A program made the position numbers and the translations under genes. The notes under the pieces are model-generated. The model was not told where the DNA came from. It saw nothing but the letters and a program-made list of their open reading frames with translations, and ran no database searches. Shown piece by piece: positions 19,011 to 28,037 of a stretch of DNA of 64,000 nt; position 1 is the first letter of the stretch; each line of letters begins with the position of its first letter. The stretch comes from Bacteroidaceae bacterium (GTDB lineage: Bacteria > Bacteroidota > Bacteroidia > Bacteroidales > Bacteroidaceae): positions 310,001 to 374,000 of the forward strand of contig JAFUFK010000016.1 of assembly GCA_017469925.1 (NCBI GenBank), written 5' to 3'.

Positions 19011-19359
19011 GCCAGGCGAAGGGCCGTCGGCGGGCGAGGTAGTCAGCCTCGGCCGAGTGGCGGTAGGCTTCGCGTTCGAAAAGAAGTTGGGCGTAGGCAT
19101 CGTAAATGTGGTGCCTGCGCTCTCCTTTTCTGACCCAGGGGAGTGTCACTATCTTGGCCAGGAGGCGGGCCGCCCACTCCGTCAGGTACCACAGGTAGAA
19201 GGGTAGGTAGAGCATCTCGCGCATCTGCCGCGTGTGGATGGCCTCGTGGCGGAGCAGTTCGCTATCCACCCGCTGTCCCCGACGCACAAAGATGAGGCCA
19301 CAGAAGTTGATGGCCGAGAACCCGGGAATGGGTAGCAGGCGGTTGGTGATGACTCTCAT
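18997..19359 (-). CDS. Small membrane-associated HEAIH protein
   Basis: A 120-residue protein with a hydrophobic N-terminal part (LLPIPGFSAINFCGLIFV), an LRHEAIHTRQMREM segment that contains HExxH, and a second hydrophobic stretch YLPFYLWYLTEWAARLL. The C-terminus is basic (YLARRRPFAWLTGR). HExxH in a membrane setting suggests a zinc peptidase-like protein, but at 120 residues it lacks room for a known peptidase fold, and I cannot name a family. It follows the SGNH esterase gene by 2 bp on the same strand, so the two are probably co-transcribed. Confidence 0.65.
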   Translation of the reverse strand: MRVITNRLLPIPGFSAINFCGLIFVRRGQRVDSELLRHEAIHTRQMREMLYLPFYLWYLTEWAARLLAKIVTLPWVRKGERRHHIYDAYAQLLFEREAYRHSAEADYLARRRPFAWLTGR

Positions 19360-19361
19360 GG

Positions 19362-21410
19362 CTATCGGGCGTTACGACTCTTTGCACGTTTCGGTTGGTA
19401 GCGCACGCTGTTCATGCTCTGAGCCAGGTTGGCGAGTTCGGTCTTATGGGCGTCGTCGAGCGGGACGTACAGCTCGAGGCTCGACTTCAGCATACCTCCC
19501 TTGGCCAGGGCCATGGCTTCGTCGGCATTCAGGGCCGAGCGCCAGAAGAAGAGCTCCGCAAAGTGGCGCTTGGTGCCTCGGCTCGTGGCATCGCCCACCG
19601 TGAACTTCTCCACGCGCATCCGCTCTACGGCTTCGACGCACTCTGTATCGACGAACAACTGGGTCAGCCGTTGGGCATAGCGATGACTAAGGGTGACCGT
19701 GTGGGAGACCTTGTCCTCGAGAGATATCTGGCAAACTATGCTGTCGCCCTGCGTCGAGCAGTAATAGACCTTATGGTCGCGGTTTACGCCTATCCACGCC
19801 TGCCGTCCGGAGGTGGTAAGGGTAAGTATGCGCCCGCGGTCGCTACCGCGCAGGGTCAGGCTGACGGTGAAGGGGTGCAGTATGCCCTCTGGCGTGAAGG
19901 TCAGGGTGTTGCCGCGCGCGAGAGTGAGTTCCTTCGTCTTGTCGCGCACGGGCAAGGGCTTGCCGGCGGCCAGTGCATCGAATAGGGAGGGTGGGATTGC
20001 ATACATCATCTCGCGATGCCCTGATGTATTGGGGTGGGACGGGTCGTTCTCGAATCCCGATGGCCAGTGCCCCTGTCCGTCGTCAACGGTTCCCAGGAGG
20101 TTCACCGATGGCACGTCCCACTCGTGGATGAGCAGGTTGAGTCGGCGCACGTAGGCATAGTCCCTGGCATTGAAGTCGGCGCGTCCGTAGTTGTTCATGA
20201 CTACGGGCACCTTGCCGTCAGCCCGAGCCATAGCGATAAGGCGCAGCATGTTGTCGCGCCACTGTTCGAAGACGACCTGCTGGCGCTTGCTGTTGTGAAT
20301 ACCTTCGTTGCCCAGCGAAACGCCGAAGACGACGTAGCGCCCCAGGTCAAAGACAAGGTCGTTGTAGCGGTTGAGCAGATGGGTGGTCGTGTTGCCGCCT
20401 ATGCTTATGTTTGATATGGTGAAGGGCCACTGGCTGGCACCCGACTGGGTGCGCTGGCGGAGTTGTTGGTCGAAGAGCCAGGCATAGCCGTGGTCGTTGG
20501 CGGCTCCCGTACCATGAGCGACAGACGAGCCGAAGACCGATATGCGACATGTATCGAGGTATCGGTAGGAGTCGGTCTGGGGCGTGACGCCCTCTGGCTT
20601 TGTCAGGGCGTCATGGGCCGCCTGTCGGGCTATGATGGCCAAAGGTTCGCTGATGGTCTTCGGCCGAAAGGTTAGGCCTACCGGCGAGACGCCAGTCAAC
20701 GCCTCCAGCCAGGTGCAGGCTGCCGTGTATCGGCCTACCGTCTTGTCCAGGTGGTAACCGTCGCGGTTGAGATGGTCGCCGAGTACGCTGGTCCGTGCGT
20801 TTTGTATGGCCGTGCCGGTGGGTATGATGAAGGCCAGTTCCCGATGTCCTCGGCGTGCCTTGCCGACGGCCTCCACGATACTCTCATACATCCGCCACTG
20901 GTCGCCCTCGTAGTTGGCAAAGCCTGCATGTGTGGCATTTTGTGCGTAGGCCCATGTCTGGTGGAATCCGTAGCGCACCTGATGGTCACCGAGCTTTTGC
21001 CTGACGTGGGTCAGCAGGTTTCGTAGGAAGGGAACGTAGGTGATGTATAGGCCCGCGTCCTGGCTTACCTGTTGCAGGGTAACGATGTCCCACGGCTCGT
21101 CGGTCAGAATGCTGTCCAAGGCCGTCTCCTTCCTGTTCGTCCGCGTGCCGCCTACCACCTTCCGGTACTCGAAGGCCTTCTCCCCCTTGCTTACTGCATT
21201 CCAGTGCGACTCCAGCCCTTGTCCACCTCGGTAGGCATTGCCGATAATAAGGTTGTAGCCAGCCTCGCGCCCCAGTTCATACAGGTTCTGCTCGACAGCG
21301 TCCTCGGAGAAAGAGTTGCCGATGGCCAGCACGCGCAGGGTGGTCTGGGCCACCGCAAGGGCGGGCATCAGGGTCGTGAAGAGTAGGACTGCCAGAAGTA
21401 TGCGTTTCAT
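19362..21410 (-). CDS. Secreted protein with two SGNH-type domains and a LamG-like end
   Basis: A 682-residue protein starting at the ATG at 21410 (MKRILLAVLLFTTLMPALAVAQ, signal peptide); an ATG 24 bp upstream abuts the TATCTTTGC box at 21435-21443. The first half resembles DUF4886: VLAIGNSFSEDAVEQN, then LQQVSQDAG and DGYHLDKTVGRY. The second half is a GDSL/SGNH hydrolase: SVFGSSVAHGTGA, SIGGNTTTHLL, SLGNEG, and a Ser-His catalytic end DPSHPNTSGH. A beta-sandwich resembling LamG closes it. Such pairs remove acetyl or other esters from glycans. GH29 is transcribed divergently from the same gap. Confidence 0.82.
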   Translation of the reverse strand: MKRILLAVLLFTTLMPALAVAQTTLRVLAIGNSFSEDAVEQNLYELGREAGYNLIIGNAYRGGQGLESHWNAVSKGEKAFEYRKVVGGTRTNRKETALDSILTDEPWDIVTLQQVSQDAGLYITYVPFLRNLLTHVRQKLGDHQVRYGFHQTWAYAQNATHAGFANYEGDQWRMYESIVEAVGKARRGHRELAFIIPTGTAIQNARTSVLGDHLNRDGYHLDKTVGRYTAACTWLEALTGVSPVGLTFRPKTISEPLAIIARQAAHDALTKPEGVTPQTDSYRYLDTCRISVFGSSVAHGTGAANDHGYAWLFDQQLRQRTQSGASQWPFTISNISIGGNTTTHLLNRYNDLVFDLGRYVVFGVSLGNEGIHNSKRQQVVFEQWRDNMLRLIAMARADGKVPVVMNNYGRADFNARDYAYVRRLNLLIHEWDVPSVNLLGTVDDGQGHWPSGFENDPSHPNTSGHREMMYAIPPSLFDALAAGKPLPVRDKTKELTLARGNTLTFTPEGILHPFTVSLTLRGSDRGRILTLTTSGRQAWIGVNRDHKVYYCSTQGDSIVCQISLEDKVSHTVTLSHRYAQRLTQLFVDTECVEAVERMRVEKFTVGDATSRGTKRHFAELFFWRSALNADEAMALAKGGMLKSSLELYVPLDDAHKTELANLAQSMNSVRYQPKRAKSRNAR

Positions 21411-21488
21411 CACGTGTCGTCTGTCGTTGTGCATGCAAAGATACTTATTTAATTACGAATGGGCAATGGATAATTGACAATTATTTTA

Positions 21489-21497
21489 TATCTTTGC
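21489..21497 (+). promoter_or_regulatory. -7 box of GH29 gene
   Basis: TATCTTTGC at 21489-21497 is 7 bp before the ATG at 21505. The AT-rich sequence just upstream (21450-21488) has TAATTGACAATTATTTT, a string that recurs before the flippase gene at 45499-45540. Confidence 0.6.
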
Positions 21498-21504
21498 CTT
21501 CGGT

Positions 21505-22779
21505 ATGAAGAAATTGTTACTCCTTATCGTGGCCTTGTCGTCGGTGACGACGAGCCTGCGGGCCGCTTACGAGCCGACCCAAGAGAACCTGCAACATCGT
21601 CGTGACTTCGAGGAGATGCGCTTTGGCATCTTCCTGCACTGGGGCATCTACAGTATGTTTGCTCAGGGCGAATGGTATCTGAACTCGGGCCTGCAACAGG
21701 CGGAGTACTCGAAGGTGGCCGACGCGTTCTACCCCCATCGCTTCGACGCCCGCGAGTGGGTGCGGGCCATCAAGGCCTCGGGCGCTCGCTACATCACGCT
21801 GACGAGCCGCCATCACGACGGTTTCTCGCTCTGGCCTACGCAGGAGAGCAACTACAATGTGGTGGCCGCCACCCCCTTCGGGCGCGACGTCATCCGTGAA
21901 CTCTCCGACGCCTGCCGCGAGGAGGGCATCGCTTTCCACCTCTACTACAGCATCCTCGACTGGATGCGGCCCGACTATCCCCTGGGGCGAACGGGACTGC
22001 GCACCGGGCGCACGCCGCAGCCCGACTACGACCACTACTTCCAGTTCATGAAGCGGCAGTTGCGCGAACTTCTGATGCAGTACGACAACGTCGGTGCGCT
22101 CTGGTTCGACGGCTATTGGGACCACGACCAGGACTCCGTGCCCTTCGACTGGCGCATGCCCGAACTCTATGCCTACTGCCACTCGCTGAAACCTTCGTTG
22201 CTCATCGGCAACAACCACCATATCTCGCCGCTCGAGGGCGAGGATTTCCAGATGTTCGAGCGCGACCTGCCTGGCGAGAACACGGCAGGCCTCTCGGGCC
22301 AGGACATCAGCCACCTGCCCCTGGAGATGTGCCAGACGATGAACGGCATGTGGGGCTATAAGGTCTCGGACACCAATTACAAGTCGGCTCAGGAACTCAT
22401 CCGCCTGCTTGTGCGTGCGGCCGGCAAGGGCAGCAACCTGCTCCTGAACATCGGTCCGCAGCCCAACGGCGAACTGCCAGCCCAGTCACTCGAGCGTCTG
22501 CAACAGATGGGCACCTGGATGAAAGCCAATGGACATACCATCTACGGCACCACGCGCACACCTCTGGGCGAGGGCGATTGGGGCACGACGACGCAGCGGG
22601 ATGGGGTAGTCTATGTCCACGTGCTCGACCCCGACAGCCGACAGCTGAGCCTGCCGATGGCGAAGCGCCCGCACAAGGTGTCGGCCTCCTCGAAGTACGA
22701 CAAGCGGACTCGGGCATTAACAATCTACCTCCCCGAACACGCCGAGGAGGTAGATTATATCGTCACCATCAAGTTATAA
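21505..22779 (+). CDS. GH29 alpha-L-fucosidase
   Basis: A 424-residue exported fucosidase (signal peptide MKKLLLLIVALSSVTTSLRA). GH29 enzymes release alpha-L-fucose from plant or host glycans. Family marks are RFGIFLHWGIYSMFAQGEWY, LTSRHHDGFSLW, FHLYYSILDW, and ALWFDGYWDH, where Asp202 is the likely nucleophile. The enzyme is short, with only a small C-terminal beta domain after about residue 340 and no extra binding module. It could act on fucosylated arabinogalactan or xyloglucan, or on mucin; the sequence does not decide. It is convergent with the transglutaminase-like gene 26 bp away. Confidence 0.93.
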   Translation: MKKLLLLIVALSSVTTSLRAAYEPTQENLQHRRDFEEMRFGIFLHWGIYSMFAQGEWYLNSGLQQAEYSKVADAFYPHRFDAREWVRAIKASGARYITLTSRHHDGFSLWPTQESNYNVVAATPFGRDVIRELSDACREEGIAFHLYYSILDWMRPDYPLGRTGLRTGRTPQPDYDHYFQFMKRQLRELLMQYDNVGALWFDGYWDHDQDSVPFDWRMPELYAYCHSLKPSLLIGNNHHISPLEGEDFQMFERDLPGENTAGLSGQDISHLPLEMCQTMNGMWGYKVSDTNYKSAQELIRLLVRAAGKGSNLLLNIGPQPNGELPAQSLERLQQMGTWMKANGHTIYGTTRTPLGEGDWGTTTQRDGVVYVHVLDPDSRQLSLPMAKRPHKVSASSKYDKRTRALTIYLPEHAEEVDYIVTIKL

Positions 22780-22805
22780 GCCGGTCGGCGAGTCGCCTTC
22801 AGGGC

Positions 22806-25424
22806 TTAATCCCGCAGTTTCTTTATCGTCCATTGCAACTGTTCGCCCAGGCCGATGGTGTAGCCCTGCGAACAGAAGACGACGCGATTGAACGTGTCGG
22901 CTATCAGGAAGATGGGCAACTGGCCCGTGCCGCCGAGTTTCATCTGGGCGGCTATCTGGTGGCGAATACTTCCGTCCCTGTCGATGCCGAAGATGGTCTG
23001 CCTGGGCAACTGACCATAGTCCGAGGCCCTGAACTTACGCACCTCCTCCTCGCTCTCGAAGAGCAACAGCATCGGGCGGCCCCACTGGTCGAAGTCTTGG
23101 GCAACCTTGCAGATGTCGCGCAGGGCGTGGTTGGTGGGCTCCTGGCCCATGCCTATGAGTCCGACGACGAAGTAGCCCCGGCCGGTCTGGCTGAGGATGG
23201 AGGATTTGGAGGTTAGGGGTGAGAGGTTAGAGGTGAGGGGCGTATAGGTCGATTCCGAGTCGAACGTGCCGATGACGCTCACCTCCTCGTCGGTGTGGCG
23301 CAGGACGAGGGGGAGGGTAGTGGTCTGTCCCTCGGAGATGGTGAACAGGCGGTTCGTGGCCAGTACACTGCCATTGGCCAGTCGGGTGCCGGTCGTCAGC
23401 AGATAGGTGCCCACGTCGAGTCGGGCTCCATCGCGGAACGTCGAGGCCCAGCTGGTGCCGCCGCCCATGTCCAACTGCCCTTCCTCGAAGTTGAGCAGAC
23501 TGGTGGCTCCGCCGGGCGTGATGCGCGAGATGGTGAAGTGACTGTAGTACTTCGGGTTGTCGATGTAGCGGTTCGGCTCGAAGGTCAGCACCAGCGTGCC
23601 TTGCTTGGCTGTCACCTGCTCGGTGGTCTCGAAGTCCACGTCGAGCCAGGCCTGACGGGTCTTGTACTGCACCTTGCCCGTCACTACGTCCTTGCGGGCC
23701 TCGATGCCAAGGCTACGGGCCAGCGATACGAAGAAGATGTCGCGCGAACGTGTGTCTGTCACACGCGATTCCCATACACCGACGGGCGTCTGTGCAATGC
23801 GGAGGGCGCGCGTGTCGGGGTTCATTCGGATGCTGTCCTTTACCCACTTCACCAGGAGCGACGGGTCGGCCTGCATTCTGGCCTTGGTACCATTGTCGAA
23901 AGCGCCTTGCAGCAGGTGCTTGTAGGGATGCAGAATCATCTCGTTCTCTACACGCGGACAGAGTTGACTGCTCTCGGCCAGTAGGTTGTCCTCCAGAATG
24001 TCCATGGGCATGTCGCGCAGGTCCTTGTCGGTGAGCGTGGCCAGCAGGCTATCGACACGTCCTTCGCGCGCGCGATACCTATTTATAAAGTCCTCGATGG
24101 TGCGCCAGTTGCCCCGGGCCTTGGCCAGGTAGGGATGGTTGCCCTGGTAGAAGGTGGCCTCGTAGGCATGTCGGAGCGAGTCTTCGTAGGCCAGTCGGCG
24201 CTGGTTCTCCTGCTTCAGTGCGGTGGGCACCTCGGGTATGAGCACGCGCTCGGCAGGCGGCACGACGTTGAGTTCTTCCAGTTGGGGGTTGAGAGGCGAA
24301 AGGTTAGAGGTTAGACGTATCGTCAGCTCGTCGGTCTTGCCGAACGAGGCCTTTGTCCAACCGAAACGCCCGTCCTTCGAGGCCCACACCAGCATGTCGC
24401 CCTTGCCTGCCGTCAGGAAGGTTCGCCCCTCGCCGTCGGTGTATTTCGTGGCCACGGTGCAGAATTCGGCGTAGTTGTATATCTTGAAATCGACCCGGGC
24501 ATCTCGGACCGGGCGCCCCTCTTCGTCAAGGATGCGGAAGTCGATGCGGGCGCTCGACCCGTAGTTGTCGATAAGGTTAATCTCGGTGAAGCACGACGTT
24601 CGGAGCATCACCTCTTCGGGGCCACGGTAGTCACCGAAGGCGCGGGTGTGCATGAGCATGGCCCGCGAGGCTGGGGCATTAAACCATCCGAGGTTCAGGA
24701 CAGGCTCAGGCTCGCAGGCACCTAGGAAGTACCACTGCCCGTCGGCCCATGCCTCTACCCAGGCGTGGTTGTCGTCGGTGTGGGCCCAGCGGGGCGTATA
24801 GACTTGTCGGGCAGGGATGCCTATCGAGCGCAGTGCAGCCACGGTCAGGGTCGATTCCTCGCCACATCGCCCGAGCGCATTCTTGATGCAGGCCAAGGGC
24901 GAGAGTGTCCGTCCGTCCGACGGGGCGTAAGTCACCCGTTCGTGGCACCAATGGTTGACCTCCAGTATGGCCTGCTTCATCGACAGCCCCCGGACGCGCT
25001 CCTTCAGTTCGCGGAAGAAGACCACACGCGACGAGTCGAGTGCCTCGTTGTTGACGCGGATGGGCAGCACGAAATGGCGGAACAGAAGTTCGGGTACCTC
25101 ACGCCCCCAGGGCATCTCCTCGCGGGCACGGAAACTGGCGCGCACGTTCATGAGGTGGTACTCCAGTGGGTAGTCGGTGATGTCGGCCAGTGGCATGTAG
25201 GCATAGAGGAAGCGCAGGGCCTCTATCTCGTAACTGTTCGACAGAATATCTATCTTGTTAGTGTATTGATTTCCAATGATTTGTTTCTTTTTGTTGAAGG
25301 CATTCATTACCTCTTCCCTATAGCCGTCGTCGGTGATGAAGTGAGGCCACGACTGGGCTGTGCAGAAGTGGAGAAAGTAGGAAAAGGAGAAGGCGATGAG
25401 CAGGATTAAGCGTTTCATGGTCAT
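22806..25424 (-). CDS. Secreted transglutaminase-like protein
   Basis: An 872-residue exported protein (MTMKRLILLIAFSFSYFLHF signal). The transglutaminase-like core has the Cys in GRCGEES (about residue 187) and the His in DDNHAWVEAW (about residue 220). The usual third Asp is not obvious: the matching strand reads YFLGACEPEP. Beta-rich regions follow, and the last 150 residues look like a thioredoxin-like fold without a CXXC pair (LLLFESEEEVRKFRASD). Its start overlaps the stop of cutC by 4 bp (ATGA), so the two are an operon. Two Ser/Pro/Leu micro-repeats lie in frame (near 23211 and 24281). Function unknown: a protease or a protein cross-linker are possible. Confidence 0.8.
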   Translation of the reverse strand: MTMKRLILLIAFSFSYFLHFCTAQSWPHFITDDGYREEVMNAFNKKKQIIGNQYTNKIDILSNSYEIEALRFLYAYMPLADITDYPLEYHLMNVRASFRAREEMPWGREVPELLFRHFVLPIRVNNEALDSSRVVFFRELKERVRGLSMKQAILEVNHWCHERVTYAPSDGRTLSPLACIKNALGRCGEESTLTVAALRSIGIPARQVYTPRWAHTDDNHAWVEAWADGQWYFLGACEPEPVLNLGWFNAPASRAMLMHTRAFGDYRGPEEVMLRTSCFTEINLIDNYGSSARIDFRILDEEGRPVRDARVDFKIYNYAEFCTVATKYTDGEGRTFLTAGKGDMLVWASKDGRFGWTKASFGKTDELTIRLTSNLSPLNPQLEELNVVPPAERVLIPEVPTALKQENQRRLAYEDSLRHAYEATFYQGNHPYLAKARGNWRTIEDFINRYRAREGRVDSLLATLTDKDLRDMPMDILEDNLLAESSQLCPRVENEMILHPYKHLLQGAFDNGTKARMQADPSLLVKWVKDSIRMNPDTRALRIAQTPVGVWESRVTDTRSRDIFFVSLARSLGIEARKDVVTGKVQYKTRQAWLDVDFETTEQVTAKQGTLVLTFEPNRYIDNPKYYSHFTISRITPGGATSLLNFEEGQLDMGGGTSWASTFRDGARLDVGTYLLTTGTRLANGSVLATNRLFTISEGQTTTLPLVLRHTDEEVSVIGTFDSESTYTPLTSNLSPLTSKSSILSQTGRGYFVVGLIGMGQEPTNHALRDICKVAQDFDQWGRPMLLLFESEEEVRKFRASDYGQLPRQTIFGIDRDGSIRHQIAAQMKLGGTGQLPIFLIADTFNRVVFCSQGYTIGLGEQLQWTIKKLRD
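23211..23240 (-). repeat. In-frame micro-repeat (family I), copy in transglutaminase-like gene
   Basis: The coding strand has alternating CTCACCTCTAACC units that encode TPLTSNLSPLTSKSS. It is the same string type as at 7398, 24281, 33805 and 40931. Confidence 0.7.
24281..24317 (-). repeat. In-frame micro-repeat (family I), degenerate second copy
   Basis: On the coding strand CTAACCTCTAACCTTTCGCC-type units encode TSNLSPLNPQLEEL between two structured regions of the transglutaminase-like protein. It is more diverged than the copy at 23211. Confidence 0.55.
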
Positions 25425-26134
25425 GATGGTTTAAGTGCTTGGATGGTGTTGCGGACACGTCGCTCGGTTGTCAGCATGCGGTCGCCAAATTCAGGGTCGT
25501 GGCTGACGGCCTCGCGCGCCGAGAAGTGGAACTCGCTGATGCCAGTCTCCTGATGGATGCGTAGGATGTTCCCTTCGTTCACCCCGCTGCCTGCCAGGAG
25601 GATAATGCGCCCTTGGGCTCTTTCGTGCAGTTCCTTGAGCAGAGGGATGCCCGCCTCGGCCGTGGGCTGCTGGCCAGAAGTCAGTATGCGGTGGAAGCCC
25701 AGTGCGATGATGTCCTCCAAGGCCTGTCGTGGGTCTCTCGCCCGGTCGAAGGCGCGGTGGAAGGTCACCGACATGTCTCCGCAGGCCTCCTTCAGCCGTT
25801 GGCACAAGGCCTTATCGACATCGCCCTCGGGCGTGAGGCACCCGAACACCACGCCATCGACGCCCAGCGCCCGGCACAGACTAATGTCGGCCAGCATGCG
25901 GCCAACCTCCAGTTCGGAATACACGAAGTTACCTCCACGCGGACGGATGATGACGTGCAGTCGTGTCATGGTCAGCAACTGCCGTGCCTGTTCTATTTCG
26001 CCCATCGAGGGCGTCGTGCCCCCTTCGGGAATGCCAGCACACAACTCTACGCGGTCGGCTCCGCCCGCTTGTGCTGCCAGGCAACTCTCTACGCCGTTGG
26101 CGCAAATCTCAAATTGGAATGCAGCGTATTTCAT
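25421..26134 (-). CDS. cutC: CutC family protein
   Basis: A 237-residue TIM-barrel protein of the CutC family, named for copper homeostasis though its reaction is unsettled. Family segments are FEICANGVESCLAAQAGGADRVELC (split here), EGGTTPSMG, VIIRPRGGNFVYS, VTFHRAFDRARDP and ILTSGQQPTAEAG. The start at 26134 (MKYAAFQ) is chosen because a TATCTTTGC box lies at 26146-26154; the ATG at 26143 would be only 2 bp from it, and the longer reading to 26275 starts upstream of the promoter. Operon with the transglutaminase-like gene, which overlaps by 4 bp. Confidence 0.92.
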   Translation of the reverse strand: MKYAAFQFEICANGVESCLAAQAGGADRVELCAGIPEGGTTPSMGEIEQARQLLTMTRLHVIIRPRGGNFVYSELEVGRMLADISLCRALGVDGVVFGCLTPEGDVDKALCQRLKEACGDMSVTFHRAFDRARDPRQALEDIIALGFHRILTSGQQPTAEAGIPLLKELHERAQGRIILLAGSGVNEGNILRIHQETGISEFHFSAREAVSHDPEFGDRMLTTERRVRNTIQALKPS

Positions 26135-26201
26135 AATCTTCATGTGCAAAGATAGTACTAATTCTTGATTATTCCGACTAAAAGGACTAACTTTGTCCCT
26201 A

Positions 26202-27155
26202 ATGAGACCCATTTTCTTGTTTGTGCTCGCGTTAATGCCGCTCTTTGCGACGGCGCAACCACGCTTCCGCGTCATGACGTGGAATGTAGAGAACCTGTTC
26301 GACTGTCGGCACGACTCGCTGAAGCAGGACGAGGAGTTCCTGCCCGAGAGCGAGCGGCAGTGGACATGGGGACGTTATTGGCGAAAGGTGGAGGACGTGA
26401 GCCGCGTGATAATGGGCCTTGGAGGCGATGCGGCACCAGCACTTGTGGCTTTGCAGGAAATCGAGAACGACAGCGTCATGATAACCCTTTCCCGTAGGGG
26501 AAGTCTGCGTGCAATGGGCTATGAATACGTAATGACCAACAGCGCAGACCGCCGTGGAGTGGACGTGGCGCTGATGTATCTGCCCGTACTATTTCGTCTG
26601 GTGGGCAGTGAGTCGATGCGCGTACCCTCAGAGGAGAATGGGCTACGACCCACACGCGACCTGTTGCACGTCTGGGGACTCATGCCTACGGGCGATACGT
26701 TGCACGTCGTGGTGTGCCATCTGCCCAGTAGGGCAGGGGGGAGTAAGGAAAATCGGCGTAACCGCCAGTTGGCCGTAGAGACCATGCGAAGGCTTGTCGA
26801 TTCGCTACTGACGGGTCATGAGGAACGGAAACTCGTCGTAATGGGCGACTTCAATACATCCCTGCGCGATAAAGCCCTGAAACCATTGAAGGAGCATTTG
26901 TATCCCCTGACGCCCGTCGAACGTCGTCCTAAGAGCGGGACTTACCGTTTCCAAGGCAATTGGAGTTGGCTCGACCATATCATGGTCGGACCTTCGTTGC
27001 GTGCTGAGGGCATCGAGGCACGGCTCTACACCCAACCCTGGATGCAACGTCCGATGAGCGACGGTTCGTGGTATCCGCGTCGTACATATCTGGGCACCCG
27101 TTACGCTGGAGGCGTGAGCGACCACGTGCCCATCTACTGCGACCTCCTTTATTAA
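26202..27155 (+). CDS. Exported endonuclease/exonuclease/phosphatase (EEP) family protein
   Basis: A 317-residue protein with signal peptide MRPIFLFVLALMPLFATAQ. EEP-fold motifs: MTWNVENLFD (metal and catalytic Asn/Glu), ALQEIEN, VVCHLPSRAGGS, MGDFNTS and GVSDHVPIYCD with the C-terminal catalytic His. The fold covers nucleases, sphingomyelinases and inositol phosphatases; the sequence does not show the substrate. Export suggests use of external nucleic acid or phosphate esters. A TAACTTTGT box at 26188-26196 is 5 bp before the ATG, so the mRNA has almost no leader; the in-frame TTG at 26193 lies inside the box and is rejected. Confidence 0.9.
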   Translation: MRPIFLFVLALMPLFATAQPRFRVMTWNVENLFDCRHDSLKQDEEFLPESERQWTWGRYWRKVEDVSRVIMGLGGDAAPALVALQEIENDSVMITLSRRGSLRAMGYEYVMTNSADRRGVDVALMYLPVLFRLVGSESMRVPSEENGLRPTRDLLHVWGLMPTGDTLHVVVCHLPSRAGGSKENRRNRQLAVETMRRLVDSLLTGHEERKLVVMGDFNTSLRDKALKPLKEHLYPLTPVERRPKSGTYRFQGNWSWLDHIMVGPSLRAEGIEARLYTQPWMQRPMSDGSWYPRRTYLGTRYAGGVSDHVPIYCDLLY

Positions 27156-27214
27156 ATAATGTTATAAACGGCTAATTATCTGGGGTTCGGAGTGCAGGGT
27201 GCCGAAAAAGTTTG

Positions 27215-27223
27215 TAACTTTGC
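27215..27223 (+). promoter_or_regulatory. -7 box with start codon at the expected transcript start
   Basis: TAACTTTGC at 27215-27223 is followed by 4 bp and then the ATG at 27228. This places transcription start on or beside the start codon, an apparently leaderless gene. Confidence 0.6.
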
Positions 27224-27227
27224 AGGC

Positions 27228-28037
27228 ATGAAACGGATACAAGCAATTGTCTTTGCCCTCCTGTTGGCAGTCAGTCTGCCCTTGGGCGCCCAGAATAGTT
27301 ACAGCCGGGCCCTGACCCGCTATGTGCGAAGCAACCGAATGGCCTGTGTGGTGCCGCCCGAATCACTCCGAAAGAACCTGACGGAACTGACCGACCGGGC
27401 CCTGAAGGACAAGAAAGGGTTTGCCACGGCGACGCTGGTTGACTACTACATGCGCGAGCAGTTCATGCCCGATATGGTGCAGTTTGCCCTGCTGCCAGCC
27501 TATAGCAAGCACGTGGTGGAGAGCGAACTGAACCAACTCTCGAAGCTCTATGAGACGCCGGCAGGCAAGGCCTTCGTGGCGCACATGCTTGAATGGCAGA
27601 AGCGGATGGACCCCGTCGTCGGCGAGTTGCTCTCGTGGCAGGCCGAGGAGATGGACCAGGGCAACGAACTATTGCCCATCGACCCCGACCCAGGTTGCCC
27701 TAAGGAGTACATCGACCTCTATTATACCTACTACGACCTGGCGCGCCCGAACGCAGCCCTGAACGCGATGGAGCAGAGCGAGACGTATAGGATGGGCAAC
27801 GACGAACTGCGCAAAATCTTCGACACGATGCTGCCTTACCTCAGGGCAAACCTGCGCATCATCTCCCTGAATATGGCCTATGGCGTGCTGACGGAAGACG
27901 ACTTGCGATTCGGCAAAAAGGTAGCCTCCACCGAGGCTTACCAGCGTGCGACTGATGCTTCGGTAGAGGCTGCTTGCACGATGCAGACGGCGAATCGCCT
28001 GCTTTACATGAAATACTTAGACTGGCTTACAAAGTAA
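27228..28037 (+). CDS. Exported helical protein, DUF2059-like
   Basis: A 269-residue protein with signal peptide MKRIQAIVFALLLAVSLPLGAQ. The segment SELNQLSKLYETPAGKAFVAHMLEW resembles the conserved core of DUF2059 proteins (a short helix hairpin ending in a xSPxG-type turn). The rest is helical, with PIDPDPGCPKEYIDLYYTYYD and MLPYLRANLRIISLNMAYG. No catalytic motif is visible. Start chosen at the ATG directly behind the promoter. Its last 11 bp overlap the convergent kbl gene. Function unknown. Confidence 0.75.
   Translation: MKRIQAIVFALLLAVSLPLGAQNSYSRALTRYVRSNRMACVVPPESLRKNLTELTDRALKDKKGFATATLVDYYMREQFMPDMVQFALLPAYSKHVVESELNQLSKLYETPAGKAFVAHMLEWQKRMDPVVGELLSWQAEEMDQGNELLPIDPDPGCPKEYIDLYYTYYDLARPNAALNAMEQSETYRMGNDELRKIFDTMLPYLRANLRIISLNMAYGVLTEDDLRFGKKVASTEAYQRATDASVEAACTMQTANRLLYMKYLDWLTK

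Noticed and set aside
26143-26275. Longer N-terminus for CutC
   Set aside because: It runs through the TATCTTTGC box and adds 44 residues not found in the family.
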